DNA from: an uncultured Bacilli bacterium
GTDB taxonomy: Bacteria > Bacillota_I > Bacilli_A > RF39 > UBA660
Length of the DNA: 64,000 nt
Direction: 5' to 3'
Assembly (NCBI GenBank): GCA_944358375.1
Contig: CALVQT010000001.1
Span: forward strand, 284,699-348,698
The position numbers and the translations under genes were made by a program. This document shows, piece by piece, positions 39,301 through 46,632 of the stretch (position 1 is the stretch's first letter; each line of letters starts with the position of its first letter). A model generated the notes under the pieces. It searched no databases. It worked only from the letters and a program-made list of their open reading frames with translations, and had not been told where the DNA came from.

Positions 39301-42300
39301 GATATAGAATCAAATAACTATGGGGCGTACATTTATTTTAAACTTGATGAAAATGGAAATATACTTCCATGGAATGCTAAAAATCCAGAAACAGTATATA
39401 CAATAGAAAATGGAGCATTTGTTATTACTGAAGAAAATAAAGATTGTTTGATGTCAAGACGTCCAATAACTAAGAAAGCAAAAATAATTGGAAAGAATGA
39501 AGAGGTAAAATGTATTTTAATAGAGGGAAATAGATATTTTGATCAAACAACAAATACAATATACACTTTATCTGAAACAACAAATACATTTATAAATCCT
39601 GAAAGAATACAAAATCCAGAAGAAGTAAAAATAGTATATAGTACAAGTGGTCAATTCTTAGCTGGAGAAAGTAATGTAATGTATTGGTATGATTTTAAAG
39701 ATGGAAAAATTATAAGTGAATTTTATATTAAAAGTATAAGGGATCATATAGTTAATACAATAGCTAAAGGAATAAATGAAAGATTTGGTGAAATAAAATC
39801 AGCAGCAGGAGTAAAAAATTATATTGATGTGAAAATAAACATGCAAGAAATTTTAGAATATTTTTTAAATCCAACATTAGAAAATAATCCAGCAAGGGAA
39901 TTATATGATTTTATGAAACATAGTGAGGTTACAAATCCAATATATAGTTTTAATATAAATGGAAAGAGCATAAATACATCAACAAATTTTGAATCATTTG
40001 TAAATTGTATGAAGTTGTATTTATTAGAAAATATTGATACATTAACAGCAGAAGAAATTAAGATTATTAAATCAAAATATGGAACAATTAGAAAATTTAA
40101 AAATGAGATGTTGAATGATATAGTAAAAGATGGAAAATATACAATGGATTTTTATGAATTTATTAACAAGCACTTATCAAATATGAAAGATGTATATTAT
40201 AAATCAATTATTGAAACATTAAAGAGAAATTCAAAAGAAATAATTAAAATTGAAATGGACGGAAAAATATCTGAAAAAACCCTTGAAAATATATTTAATA
40301 GAGGCAATAATAAAATAATTAAAGCATTACAAAATTATGATGTAAAAAATGGAAATATTTTTGCTATATATGAAGAAGTAATAATTGATTTTGCAAAAAG
40401 CATAATTAATTCAAAATTTAAAAATGTTGAAATAGGAATTGATTTAGCAAAACAAATAATTAGTTATAGTGAAGGAATATTTACTAATAATGTTTATAAT
40501 GAAAGTGGAAATGTTATAGAAGCTGGAACATTCTTGAAAGAAATAAATAAATTAAATCCAAAGCAACTTAGAATATATAATGAATTAGTTAGAGAATTAT
40601 GCAATTCAAATAATGAGGGAATGATAGGAAATGTAGCAACAGATTTTTATAATAAAATATTAGGATATATAAATGAAATGAATGAATCAGGAGATTATAA
40701 ATTAAATGTAGAAGAAGAGTTATATGATGTATTTTTAATAGCAACAAGATTATGCCCTGCAAATTCAAGTATAAAAACTATAAATCATATGGTATCCGAT
40801 TTAATAGGTAATATGTTTTATTCAAATTATTATATACAAGGCAGTCATGCAGACATAATAAATTATGTAATAAATAATGTAATTCCAAAATTAAATGGCA
40901 TAAATTTAAAAGAATTAATAAAAATAGATGAAGAAAATGCAACTGCAACGATAGATGAAGACATAGCGAAAATATTTAATGGTTCATTAAATAACTTTGA
41001 AGTTAGAATGATTTATAATTATTTAGAAATAATTTTAGAAGGAAAAGTTAAACAAATTAAAGATAGTACAATTGAAGAAAAAATAAAGAAAACTAAAATC
41101 GCATATAATTTAAGAAACAATCTAAGAATTATTTCACAAACATTTATGCTTGGAGAAACTACATTGCCACCAACTGGAACAAATCCATTTAACCGTTCAT
41201 TTGAAGGAACAATAGTATATAATACATTAAGAGCAATAGCAAATGGTGCAATTAAAGAAAATAATATTAATTTTACGAATATTATAAAAGTTATAGCAAA
41301 TAATTATTTACCAGAACTTAATAACTATATTGCAGTGGATAACGCTAAAGTAAAAGAATGTATTAATAAGGCACTAAAAGAGCATCATAAAATAAGTGAT
41401 GCAAATATAAATATATTATATAATGAAATAATAAAATTTTCTGAAAATATTGAAGATCAGTTTAGCGATATACTTAATAATATTCAAAATAAAGCATTTA
41501 GTTCAAATCAAGATGTTAATAAAAGCTTAAATATAATATTATTATCTAAAATAAAAAATGCTTTATATGGCACTTCAAAAAGTGAATCTATTATAGATTT
41601 AAATACACTTGAAGAGATACTTACTAGAGATTTCTATAGTGAATATATATCAAATATAAGCCTAGATGATGTATATGATCTTATTTTAAATATTTTTGAA
41701 AAAATGGGTTATATTAAATTTGATGAAATTGATCGTAATAAGACAAGCCTTGAAAATATTGAAAAAATATTAAAAGAAAAATTAGTAATGAAAATGACAA
41801 CAGATTCAAATACAGTTGAATATAATAATGCTAAAGGAAAAGTTATTGCTGAATTTTTAGAAGCAACGATTAATACTATATTATTTCAAAATATGTCTTA
41901 TGATGAAATTGCAACTCTTATAAAACAAATAAATCCAAATTTTTTCAATAGAAATGCTTTAGTAAATGAAACAGGATATAATAATTATAAGTTAAGTATT
42001 GGTATTAGTATTAGAAATGGAGAATTTAAATTAAATGGTAAAACGACATGGCCAAGTAATGCTGGTATGAAATTAAGTGGAATTGTATATGGAACTCAAA
42101 TTTTTGATAGATTAGGTGAAACAGATGCTAATATAGTGAAAGTTACAAGGTATGGATCTAAAACAGGTAAGAGTATGACCGTTTCTAATAATTATTCTTT
42201 ATACGATGAGAGTGCTAGAGCATTAATAGAAATTTATAAAGATAGTGATGTATTAATAGGTAATTTTAATAAAGCAAAATATAGGAGATTAATGGAAGGT

Positions 42301-43056
42301 GTTGCATATTTATATAATACTCAAATAAGAAAATCAACCGAAGAATTTAATTTAGGTTATTTAGAAAGTATTTTTAATAAATTAATGCCAAATACTATTA
42401 TTGATATGATATTAAATAGTAATATTGAATCGAACTTAGAGTTTTTGCTTAAAGATGAAAATATAATAAAAGCACTACTTGAAGAATTTAAAACAGATCC
42501 AAATGTTAAACAATCAATTGATGATTACAATAATAGAAAAATAGATATTACTACATTAAAAGAATCAATTAAGACTGCATATATAAGAAAAATAAAATAT
42601 GAATATGAATTTAATGAAAGAATACAAAGTAAAATCGATAGTTATATAAAAGGAGAAATAAACTACAGCGTACTTAATGAGATAATTAAAGAAGAATGTA
42701 TTGGAAAAATAGAGTCAGAATTTGAACATAGTTCAGAAATAAAAGAATTAATAAATAATTATAGAAATGGAAAAATAGATTTTATAACACTTAGAGATAT
42801 TGTTAACAAAGCTTATAAAGAAAAAATTGAAGAAGAAATTAGTAAATATCCAAATGTGTTAGAAACTTATATGCAAGGTTTAGAATCTAAAACCTTAGCA
42901 GATTTACGTGGAAAATATGATATTGGATATGGTGTACTTGGAACAGCAGTGCGATATGGACTATCTAAAGGAGGAGCGCCACAATTAACGACACCATTTG
43001 GTTGGAATTATTTAGAAGAGTATGGTATAATAACTTTAGATACACCTAGTTCATAA
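30373..43056 (+). CDS. Giant 4227-residue putative T7SS effector: zinc ribbon, repeats, HD domain, TNT-like C-terminus
   Basis: One uninterrupted gene of 12.7 kb. In order: a four-Cys zinc ribbon (C3, C6, C17, C20); a hydrophobic helix at 34-54; a long acidic linker (about 70-193); a Ca-binding-like loop DIDLDGNGQND at 332-342; Gly/Ala-rich hydrophobic segments at about 1175-1250 and 1409-1440; three coiled-coil plus helical repeats beginning near 1732, 1947 and 2154; coiled coil at 2459-2558; and an HD phosphohydrolase core (H2690, H2734-D2735, H2787, H2822, D2921). The C-terminus has TNT-like features: W3893, D3912-R3913 and the GGAPQ block at 4200-4204, split by an insert with three 39-residue repeats. 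No WXG or LXG domain is visible at its N-terminus. Position after essC and the WXG-like gene suggests a secreted toxin; the enzymatic assignments are from motifs only. Confidence 0.6.
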   Translation: MKCVNCGYEINSDSNECPKCGYKVDTEQIINKKNVALAGGSVLAAGLSIAGINKLANGNKTKADAKPIIEVEEDLVVDNTPNDDFNVEENIPEEVTEDVAEEVIVEDNLEDDSNISDMSSSNKYNDPLEIDNSNKKPSSNDKDDSKVEDEKEETEEIEDEKEETDELEDEIKEETEEEEKETIEEYEEEFVGYSADNSETSGAGSGSSDYKSGNVDFYFNYASVDSAIKTLSEVSSCSSGNYNMNNIFETVESIFDNQHNNTIYYGESNKSNKDNTNLKNNIRSFNGENGFLQSLTSTLQDVWSKATANMTEEEIDKNISAGIIENLATYGDIDLDGNGQNDYLERLVDLGYADSIESLIAEYSSTAVEYAQKAAAETESAEGYDYTSSATYKAYQALTGRNLSKDDVVAMERDRLDNVAGGLWVGMSIDAINGNLNSNGQTLENFTYQQLNDGLKDEEGNYINQDSKSEGQKKLEKLIYGLELKEGANGDKEVLELLQGSIKANFDPEHCFPGDHVYEMLETGFIEGYFNENGEPIDFFERYDCEGVTNISEAKSAEGYEYVNRNKDMFNQVLESRTEVERMVCSPREEYYHNILQMYDKANPELQLALETAGYAKTDEVTDSQGNITESANVLIQDISGGNPVYESKYTPEEYKDIKSRVEKALEDYEKASNNISAYNSMFNSEYSVVNMYQQYIVNPLNEIINENSNILFDASNNLNYEKLFELFDEKINTEGNLPISAYLDMTINGNYDAYMYAEDKQVSGAINGNQINTLSALTYTNEDGKEINIGSELVATLSSNFGDTIQYKNEIQSYLDFNELIIPYSIALNNDLKSQEDMKKLSGVTDLTALTPEQMEIFNKSFETARLLDEAAVKLGDALDSYYSNEILMDDLKKDRLDFKQANSIKYFNNRAFELTEREQLFLDTYETEHSTNLEIVPVVEEIAKAYDKFDKIESQEQLISVINEISTLEAEKTKKEMMVFEVLDDMNDVNWKSEIAKASIEFESQELVFYDSNNNRINNLSSEEKALYIALNYEEYGKYMYALSINERDYVNALMENSNFILKGLSYINNTNPNEFSNYFKSMVEGGSLSLAKKTFEITQQRYDESGDIGDFWWTLLESAKAGGNQIKYGFVNLFDADGIRNRVDYHNALVSNYLSQEMDSKFFYHAYNVSTSIVNMLPRIILSVAIPGIGNFLGSGFMWITSAGNATEDFMQQGLSHEEALFFGAISGTFEVALQSIFGSKYLGGVKFNGLKDAVAKSLGLSTNGTLRNMVFEQFMEAMGEGVEEFSQEVIGTWLINLANMDEIEESYFQYKDLVSKANDQNLSAEEKTKYLEELRQVYLNSLYENELEGSANSMSYNTYISFDNWLKLNKNLLENDELFNNWINVQGENASYPLEWYWTNREKVNWGSAVQAGIYGAVSSLIMGASSAGIKTASYIKSKHSGLVNAFMQSRIEQGHYYDVIENIIALSNYMKGLSNSKITDINPFLNNIKNNQKFEETYSSYYDYMRANGVKESNIKSRDELALQMFVELTSKMNSTVLSGLNPEYLRAKTTSYESNIKNLYNINKEIELLNEKISKETNKETKENLKKELIVLKSQKNSLESSIKEQEILLKRELANFEMIENMSEMTPEKISLEVKSIQEQMNEITQKINDNNRAKVAQENNLKSLGSGFVDSTTGKHMSKEQKSSQMSKAQKEINRITNENAELESKLSELKSNLLKMKMYELLSNPNAKLSSLTNEEFNYFISHATSGMIDLYSNEIVESIKNINEENIQDFYNKMSDMFANGYKNELYSNLDNISDENIRNKCTEILDSKVSPENFYASLFDLYNQKYKLSEEELAKLNKENPGLIQFIKNKFNEAKTKKEDLKRIKNEQSSELRTKIRRELELEIQSIRQEIEERPKPETAKSKDKIQQRQSIIDNLEAKITDLRNIYIELSNNLNDPNKSITNLSTPAFNRLVNIMTQENITTFSSEIMTRLNDISNDNFVKLLEKMSLDIIYKYKSNLSEKINSIEENTKESIKLKETANSLLINGINDYIDIKAKIEETVDDAISSDLNIVQTIKNKIDSLLKINTERVAKINETREEIKNRVLNKIDEEINQRKERINKLENSNKTNATKVRKTQQEIDRLNQEINNLNAIKEEINNKFSNSKTKLSRLSKETLNYLYENMSDEEIAFYTPQIISGLNKLSNENFKIFVENLSEETIYNYKDKFIRRASIIIKDVNNREYILNLIEQKNNNFNVKTNSSVETVARVVVDETINYSNIDVSLIVKIVNLLSGKVSEKTILEFMSKNNIKDLSSESLNEIILNLDTENLNNSEVLSQIMEVINKVRDNVVLGLINNLTNENLTNNKVKLKTRVNNISSNSIKTFTQGLLVNKLFNNNIDLESNNEISSNKKTNEKIIELIQNNDKVPTEVIIDILKNSMLTKEQKTKITKILINNYVKNENRMFGILNNQVQKLINNVNELISNYKINNSKINMLETKLKNIQININNKLKTLNLNISKLRDIVNSFKSDFDLIKKLYNGLNERVSDCLNKINEIKNLAMMHINNIVGIDNILYNSVLSAIESNTNLNSKKFREKFNKLIQAVDIDANYELLQRLMDSVTSRMMNGFRFDRETYKTIFESEIFSADNTFAIKYLNHYLAEMVSSEVADSVTKIYEAARRTTREGMSDLYSYCDHTEGHVLQVAYFAMHALNVQNDAIRNNAMPMSYNISEEYKMMFLAGLLHDLGMAAKDANTPGMNAYLVETADGKIKLEIKQIRELSNPKDSNAESGSVRENHTLNSALQILLLRNKFDAKKINVDKLSLLALIVFSHSKSNSGVVDLTQKNDWSFSVEKIIESVKEWNNTHEEKIEFNENNVLAEVDTSETNRKRTSKQKIKKPKGRKEYYAYDVKFDSQTIMELPNLGLAIRVGDAYVSKGAIKLKNPITWKYNNKIYKTDRLVKAQTGMYMAYDSSIDTYRMEDIETTEDIESNNYGAYIYFKLDENGNILPWNAKNPETVYTIENGAFVITEENKDCLMSRRPITKKAKIIGKNEEVKCILIEGNRYFDQTTNTIYTLSETTNTFINPERIQNPEEVKIVYSTSGQFLAGESNVMYWYDFKDGKIISEFYIKSIRDHIVNTIAKGINERFGEIKSAAGVKNYIDVKINMQEILEYFLNPTLENNPARELYDFMKHSEVTNPIYSFNINGKSINTSTNFESFVNCMKLYLLENIDTLTAEEIKIIKSKYGTIRKFKNEMLNDIVKDGKYTMDFYEFINKHLSNMKDVYYKSIIETLKRNSKEIIKIEMDGKISEKTLENIFNRGNNKIIKALQNYDVKNGNIFAIYEEVIIDFAKSIINSKFKNVEIGIDLAKQIISYSEGIFTNNVYNESGNVIEAGTFLKEINKLNPKQLRIYNELVRELCNSNNEGMIGNVATDFYNKILGYINEMNESGDYKLNVEEELYDVFLIATRLCPANSSIKTINHMVSDLIGNMFYSNYYIQGSHADIINYVINNVIPKLNGINLKELIKIDEENATATIDEDIAKIFNGSLNNFEVRMIYNYLEIILEGKVKQIKDSTIEEKIKKTKIAYNLRNNLRIISQTFMLGETTLPPTGTNPFNRSFEGTIVYNTLRAIANGAIKENNINFTNIIKVIANNYLPELNNYIAVDNAKVKECINKALKEHHKISDANINILYNEIIKFSENIEDQFSDILNNIQNKAFSSNQDVNKSLNIILLSKIKNALYGTSKSESIIDLNTLEEILTRDFYSEYISNISLDDVYDLILNIFEKMGYIKFDEIDRNKTSLENIEKILKEKLVMKMTTDSNTVEYNNAKGKVIAEFLEATINTILFQNMSYDEIATLIKQINPNFFNRNALVNETGYNNYKLSIGISIRNGEFKLNGKTTWPSNAGMKLSGIVYGTQIFDRLGETDANIVKVTRYGSKTGKSMTVSNNYSLYDESARALIEIYKDSDVLIGNFNKAKYRRLMEGVAYLYNTQIRKSTEEFNLGYLESIFNKLMPNTIIDMILNSNIESNLEFLLKDENIIKALLEEFKTDPNVKQSIDDYNNRKIDITTLKESIKTAYIRKIKYEYEFNERIQSKIDSYIKGEINYSVLNEIIKEECIGKIESEFEHSSEIKELINNYRNGKIDFITLRDIVNKAYKEKIEEEISKYPNVLETYMQGLESKTLADLRGKYDIGYGVLGTAVRYGLSKGGAPQLTTPFGWNYLEEYGIITLDTPSS

Positions 43057-43122
43057 ATTTAAAAATATACAAATGTTGAAAGATTTTAAAAAATATGATA
43101 TTCTCTAGGAAAGGAGAGGTTT

Positions 43123-43587
43123 ATGGAATGTGAGGTTATTGATAGAAAAGAACAGATAAATAATGGAATTACATATATTGTTGAAAATCTATGGATAAAA
43201 GATAAAGATTTATTTTTTAAAAAATCATTAACGAAAGATCCAAATAGAGTAATTATTTCATATCGTTTTAATGAAAGTTTAATTTATTCTGAAGCAATAT
43301 CATTTATTAATTGTTTATCTGTTGAACTTGGATTTTCTGGAAATTTTAATGATAATTTAAAAGTGAGATTAGATAGAAATGAATTTGATGAGGGCTATTA
43401 TCACTTTGAATTTGACATGAAAGATATACATGAATCTAATATAAATATAGTTAGTTTTGGTGAGTGTCAAGGATATGAGGTTACCATTAGCGGTCCAACA
43501 ATTAAAATGGATGATAGATTTTATGATTCAAAAGTTGCTATGGCATATTCAGATTTTTATGATTTACAAGATAAAATACATATGTAA
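43123..43587 (+). CDS. Hypothetical protein, candidate immunity protein
   Basis: A 154-residue soluble protein with strongly alternating strands and many acidic residues; no membrane segment or signal peptide. It starts 66 bases after the giant gene with a GGAGAGG ribosome site and ends at its own terminator. Toxin-immunity pairs are normally arranged this way. Its opening (MECEVIDRKE) resembles that of the protein encoded at 44429 (MELIDREIKS). Function is inferred from location only. Confidence 0.5.
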   Translation: MECEVIDRKEQINNGITYIVENLWIKDKDLFFKKSLTKDPNRVIISYRFNESLIYSEAISFINCLSVELGFSGNFNDNLKVRLDRNEFDEGYYHFEFDMKDIHESNINIVSFGECQGYEVTISGPTIKMDDRFYDSKVAMAYSDFYDLQDKIHM

Positions 43588-43616
43588 TAAAAGGAGAGCA
43601 TAAGTTCTCCTTTTAT
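43588..43616 (+). terminator. Intrinsic terminator
   Basis: ATAAAAGGAGA pairs with TTCTCCTTTTAT around a six-base loop, directly after the stop codon of the preceding gene. Confidence 0.7.
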
Positions 43617-43640
43617 CAAAAATGGAAAGAGGTTAATAAT

Positions 43641-44411
43641 ATGTTTAATTTAAAAATATTAGGAAGTGTATCTCCTTATTGTAAAAATGATAAAAATTGT
43701 CCTGGTTATATAATTTATAATAATAAAAATAAAATATTATTAGATTGTGGTTTTGGCGTATCAAGATTATTAAATTTTCCAGAAGATTTAAATAATTTAA
43801 CAATTATAATTAGTCATTATCACAAAGATCATTATGCTGATTTATTTGCTATTAAATATGCGGCAATTAGTTATAAAAATCAAAATTTATTGAAAACAAA
43901 TATTAATGTTTATATACCATATGTAGAAGAAAATGATAAAAATTATTTAGATTACAATTTAATATATAATGAAAATAATGATTATTTTCATATTCACGAA
44001 TATAAAGTAAATGATAAAATAATAATAGATAATTTAGAAGTTACTTTTTTTGAAACATTTCATGCGATTAAAAATTATAGTGCTAAAATTAAATATAATG
44101 AAAATTATATAGTTTACAGTGGAGATATGGGTTATAAAAATATAGATAAATATATTAAATTTGCAAAAAATGCTAATATATTTTTATGCGAGTGTTCATT
44201 TTTAGAAAGCGAAGGAGTGAATAATAATTATCATTTACATACAAACGAAGTTTTATTATTATCACAACAATTAAATATTAAAAAGACAATAATTACTCAT
44301 ATGTGGCCTGAACATGATAAAAAAGAATATTTAAAAGAATTAAATAATGTTAATAATACGTTTTATGTTGCAAATGAAAATGATATATTTTATAATATAT
44401 TCGAAACATGA
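43641..44411 (+). CDS. Metallo-beta-lactamase-fold hydrolase (RNase Z-like)
   Basis: A 256-residue MBL-fold protein. The metal motif HxHxDH is intact in ISHYHKDHYADL, further ligands are available in TFFETFHAI, YSGDMGY and THMWPEHD. The order fits the RNase Z/phosphodiesterase-like branch. It ends at a TGA immediately followed by the ribosome site of the next gene, with which it overlaps functionally (17-base gap). A housekeeping role in RNA or cyclic nucleotide processing is possible; so is a link to the toxin locus, given its place between two candidate immunity genes. Confidence 0.8.
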   Translation: MFNLKILGSVSPYCKNDKNCPGYIIYNNKNKILLDCGFGVSRLLNFPEDLNNLTIIISHYHKDHYADLFAIKYAAISYKNQNLLKTNINVYIPYVEENDKNYLDYNLIYNENNDYFHIHEYKVNDKIIIDNLEVTFFETFHAIKNYSAKIKYNENYIVYSGDMGYKNIDKYIKFAKNANIFLCECSFLESEGVNNNYHLHTNEVLLLSQQLNIKKTIITHMWPEHDKKEYLKELNNVNNTFYVANENDIFYNIFET

Positions 44412-44428
44412 TTGATAGGAGGTAATAT

Positions 44429-44818
44429 ATGGAATTAATAGATCGTGAGATAAAATCCAATGGCGAGTTATTAGAAGAATATCAATTATCTAATAGTATT
44501 GATACAAAAGATTTATACACATTTGTTGAACTTTTAAAAGATTTGGGAAATAATATTTTAAGTATTGTCATTAGCAATTATGATGAAGATGATGAATATT
44601 ATAGAAAATTTCAAAACTCAAATAGTTTTTTTATAGATGAAGATAAACAAGTTGAAAGTTTTTCAGCAAAATGTTTTTTAAAAGGTAAAGAATATTATAT
44701 TGCAATAGATTTAATACGAAATACAATAAATTCTATATACGAACAAACTATAAATGTCCCATATATAATTCAAAGATTTGAAGAAGAATTAGAAAAAAAA
44801 AGCGCAATGAAAATGTAG
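44429..44818 (+). CDS. Hypothetical acidic protein, second candidate immunity protein
   Basis: A 129-residue soluble acidic protein with AGGAGG eight bases before the ATG, closed by a strong terminator. The N-terminus MELIDREI resembles that of the 43123 gene product; the remainder differs. No family recognised. Together with its neighbour it ends the secretion locus; the next gene is the RNase J paralogue behind a 157-base gap. Confidence 0.5.
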   Translation: MELIDREIKSNGELLEEYQLSNSIDTKDLYTFVELLKDLGNNILSIVISNYDEDDEYYRKFQNSNSFFIDEDKQVESFSAKCFLKGKEYYIAIDLIRNTINSIYEQTINVPYIIQRFEEELEKKSAMKM

Positions 44819-44840
44819 TTGATAATTAACTACATTTTTT
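44813..44840 (+). terminator. Intrinsic terminator
   Basis: ATGTAGTT (44813-44820) and AACTACAT (44827-44834) with a six-T tail. Confidence 0.78.
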
Positions 44841-44975
44841 ATTGTATAAAATCTAGTATACCTACTAGTAATTTTTTAATATTTGTGATATACTACTTAT
44901 ACATTTGAACTTTTGATGAAATTTATTGGTTCTTAACATTTAATTATTTTAGTTTGAATAAAGGGAGATGATATT

Positions 44976-46622
44976 ATGAGTAAAATAAATATTATGAGTT
45001 TAGGTGGGCTTAATGAAAATGGTAAAAACTTATATACAGTGAGCATCGATGGAAAAATACTTGTTTTTGATTGTGGTATGAAATATGCTCCTGAAAAAAT
45101 GTATGGAGTTGATTATGTTATACCAGATTTTTCATATTTAGTTAAGCATAAAAAAGATATAATTGGATTATTTATTACACATCCGCATCATGAAAATATG
45201 GGTGCTCTTACTGATTTGATTTTAGAAATACCAGATATTAATGTATATGTATCTAACTATACTAGTAAGATAATAGAATATATTTGTGCTGAAGAAAAAA
45301 TTAAAATTAAAAATCTTCATGTAATTAGTGCACATAAAAAAATAGATTTTAAAACATTTAGTATATTTCCATTTAGTGTAACTCATAGTAGTCCAGAAAC
45401 TTTAGGATATTGTATTAATACTGATGATGGTGCGATTATATATATGGCAGATTTTGTAATTGATCCTACGATGAGTGGACATTATGATATGGATCTTGGA
45501 AAACTTGCTTATATTGGAAAACAAGGCGTTCTTTGTTTAATGGCTGAAAGTGTCTTTGCAGAAAAGAAGGGTCATACAAGTCCAAATCATAAGTTAGAAG
45601 GATTTTTTAAGAAATTAATAGATAGAAATAAAGGTAGAATTATGTTTACTGTTTTACCTTTGCATATATATACTATTGGTGAAATATTTAATGCACTTAA
45701 GGGTAAAAATAGAAAAGTTGTTATTATGGGAAAAGAACTTCATAGTATAGTAAATATTTGCATTAAGAATGGATATTTAGATATAGATGCAGATTTAATT
45801 GGAAATTTAACTAATTTAAAGAATCCAAATACAGTTATATTAATTAGTAATGATAGAGAAACGCCATATATGAATATTAATAGAATATTATCAGGTCACG
45901 ATAAATTTATTACATTAGAAAGTGGAGATACAGTATGTTTTGCTGAACCAAGTTATGATGCTTATGAAAAAATATTAGTTAAGACTATGAATGATTTAGC
46001 AGTTAAAGGAATTAATATAGAGTCTATACCAAAAGAAAAGAGTGTTAGGCATCATGCATCTAGTGAAGACTTAATGCTTTTAATTAAATTGTTTAATCCT
46101 AAATATTATATGCCTATTAAAGGTGAATATAGATACCAAGTAGAAAATGGAAATCTAGCATATAAAGTAGGATTACCTAAAGAAAATATTATATTAAAAG
46201 AGAATGGCGATATTGTTACATTTGAAAATGGTATTATAGTTAATAGTTTCGATCATATATTTATAGATGACATATTAATAGATGGTAAATCAAGTGAAGA
46301 TGTGGGTGAGTTAGTATTAAAAGATAGAGAATTGCTTGGAGAAAATGGGCTTGTATTAATATCTGCTACATTAAATAAAAAAGATAAGAAAATATTAATT
46401 GGTCCTGAGGTGATAACTCGTGGATTTATATATGCTAAAGATAATATGGATATTATTGAAGAAATTAAAAATATTAGTTTAGAAACTATTATAGAGAATA
46501 CGCATAATAAATATGCTGATTATGGAAAAATAAGAAATGATTTAAGAGAAAAGTTGGGATCTTATTTGTATAAAACAACTCAATGTAAGCCTGTTATTTT
46601 AACAGTAATACAAGAAATATAA
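44976..46622 (+). CDS. RNase J paralogue with degenerate catalytic motif (J2-like)
   Basis: A 548-residue protein with the full RNase J layout: MBL domain, beta-CASP domain (RHHASSEDL) and the C-terminal domain (GPEVITRGFIYAKD). The catalytic HxHxDH is changed to H69-P-H71-H72-E73-N74, and the later metal ligand in the usual PIHGEYR block reads PIKGEYR. The Asp in MADFVID remains. Such losses are typical of the inactive or structural partner of an RNase J pair. A normal RNase J should be encoded elsewhere in the genome. It starts behind GGGAG at ATG 44976 and is followed by the cysteine desulfurase gene after 10 bases. Confidence 0.85.
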   Translation: MSKINIMSLGGLNENGKNLYTVSIDGKILVFDCGMKYAPEKMYGVDYVIPDFSYLVKHKKDIIGLFITHPHHENMGALTDLILEIPDINVYVSNYTSKIIEYICAEEKIKIKNLHVISAHKKIDFKTFSIFPFSVTHSSPETLGYCINTDDGAIIYMADFVIDPTMSGHYDMDLGKLAYIGKQGVLCLMAESVFAEKKGHTSPNHKLEGFFKKLIDRNKGRIMFTVLPLHIYTIGEIFNALKGKNRKVVIMGKELHSIVNICIKNGYLDIDADLIGNLTNLKNPNTVILISNDRETPYMNINRILSGHDKFITLESGDTVCFAEPSYDAYEKILVKTMNDLAVKGINIESIPKEKSVRHHASSEDLMLLIKLFNPKYYMPIKGEYRYQVENGNLAYKVGLPKENIILKENGDIVTFENGIIVNSFDHIFIDDILIDGKSSEDVGELVLKDRELLGENGLVLISATLNKKDKKILIGPEVITRGFIYAKDNMDIIEEIKNISLETIIENTHNKYADYGKIRNDLREKLGSYLYKTTQCKPVILTVIQEI

Positions 46623-46632
46623 GAGGTGTAAT

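Noticed and set aside
30373..43056. Giant protein as a phage tape-measure or a cell-wall adhesin
   Set aside because: No phage genes nearby, no signal peptide or LPXTG anchor, and the HD site and toxin-like C-terminus do not fit either.
43641..44411. MBL-fold gene as the immunity protein
   Set aside because: It has a complete catalytic metal motif and an RNase Z-like pattern, which is more typical of an enzyme than of an immunity protein.
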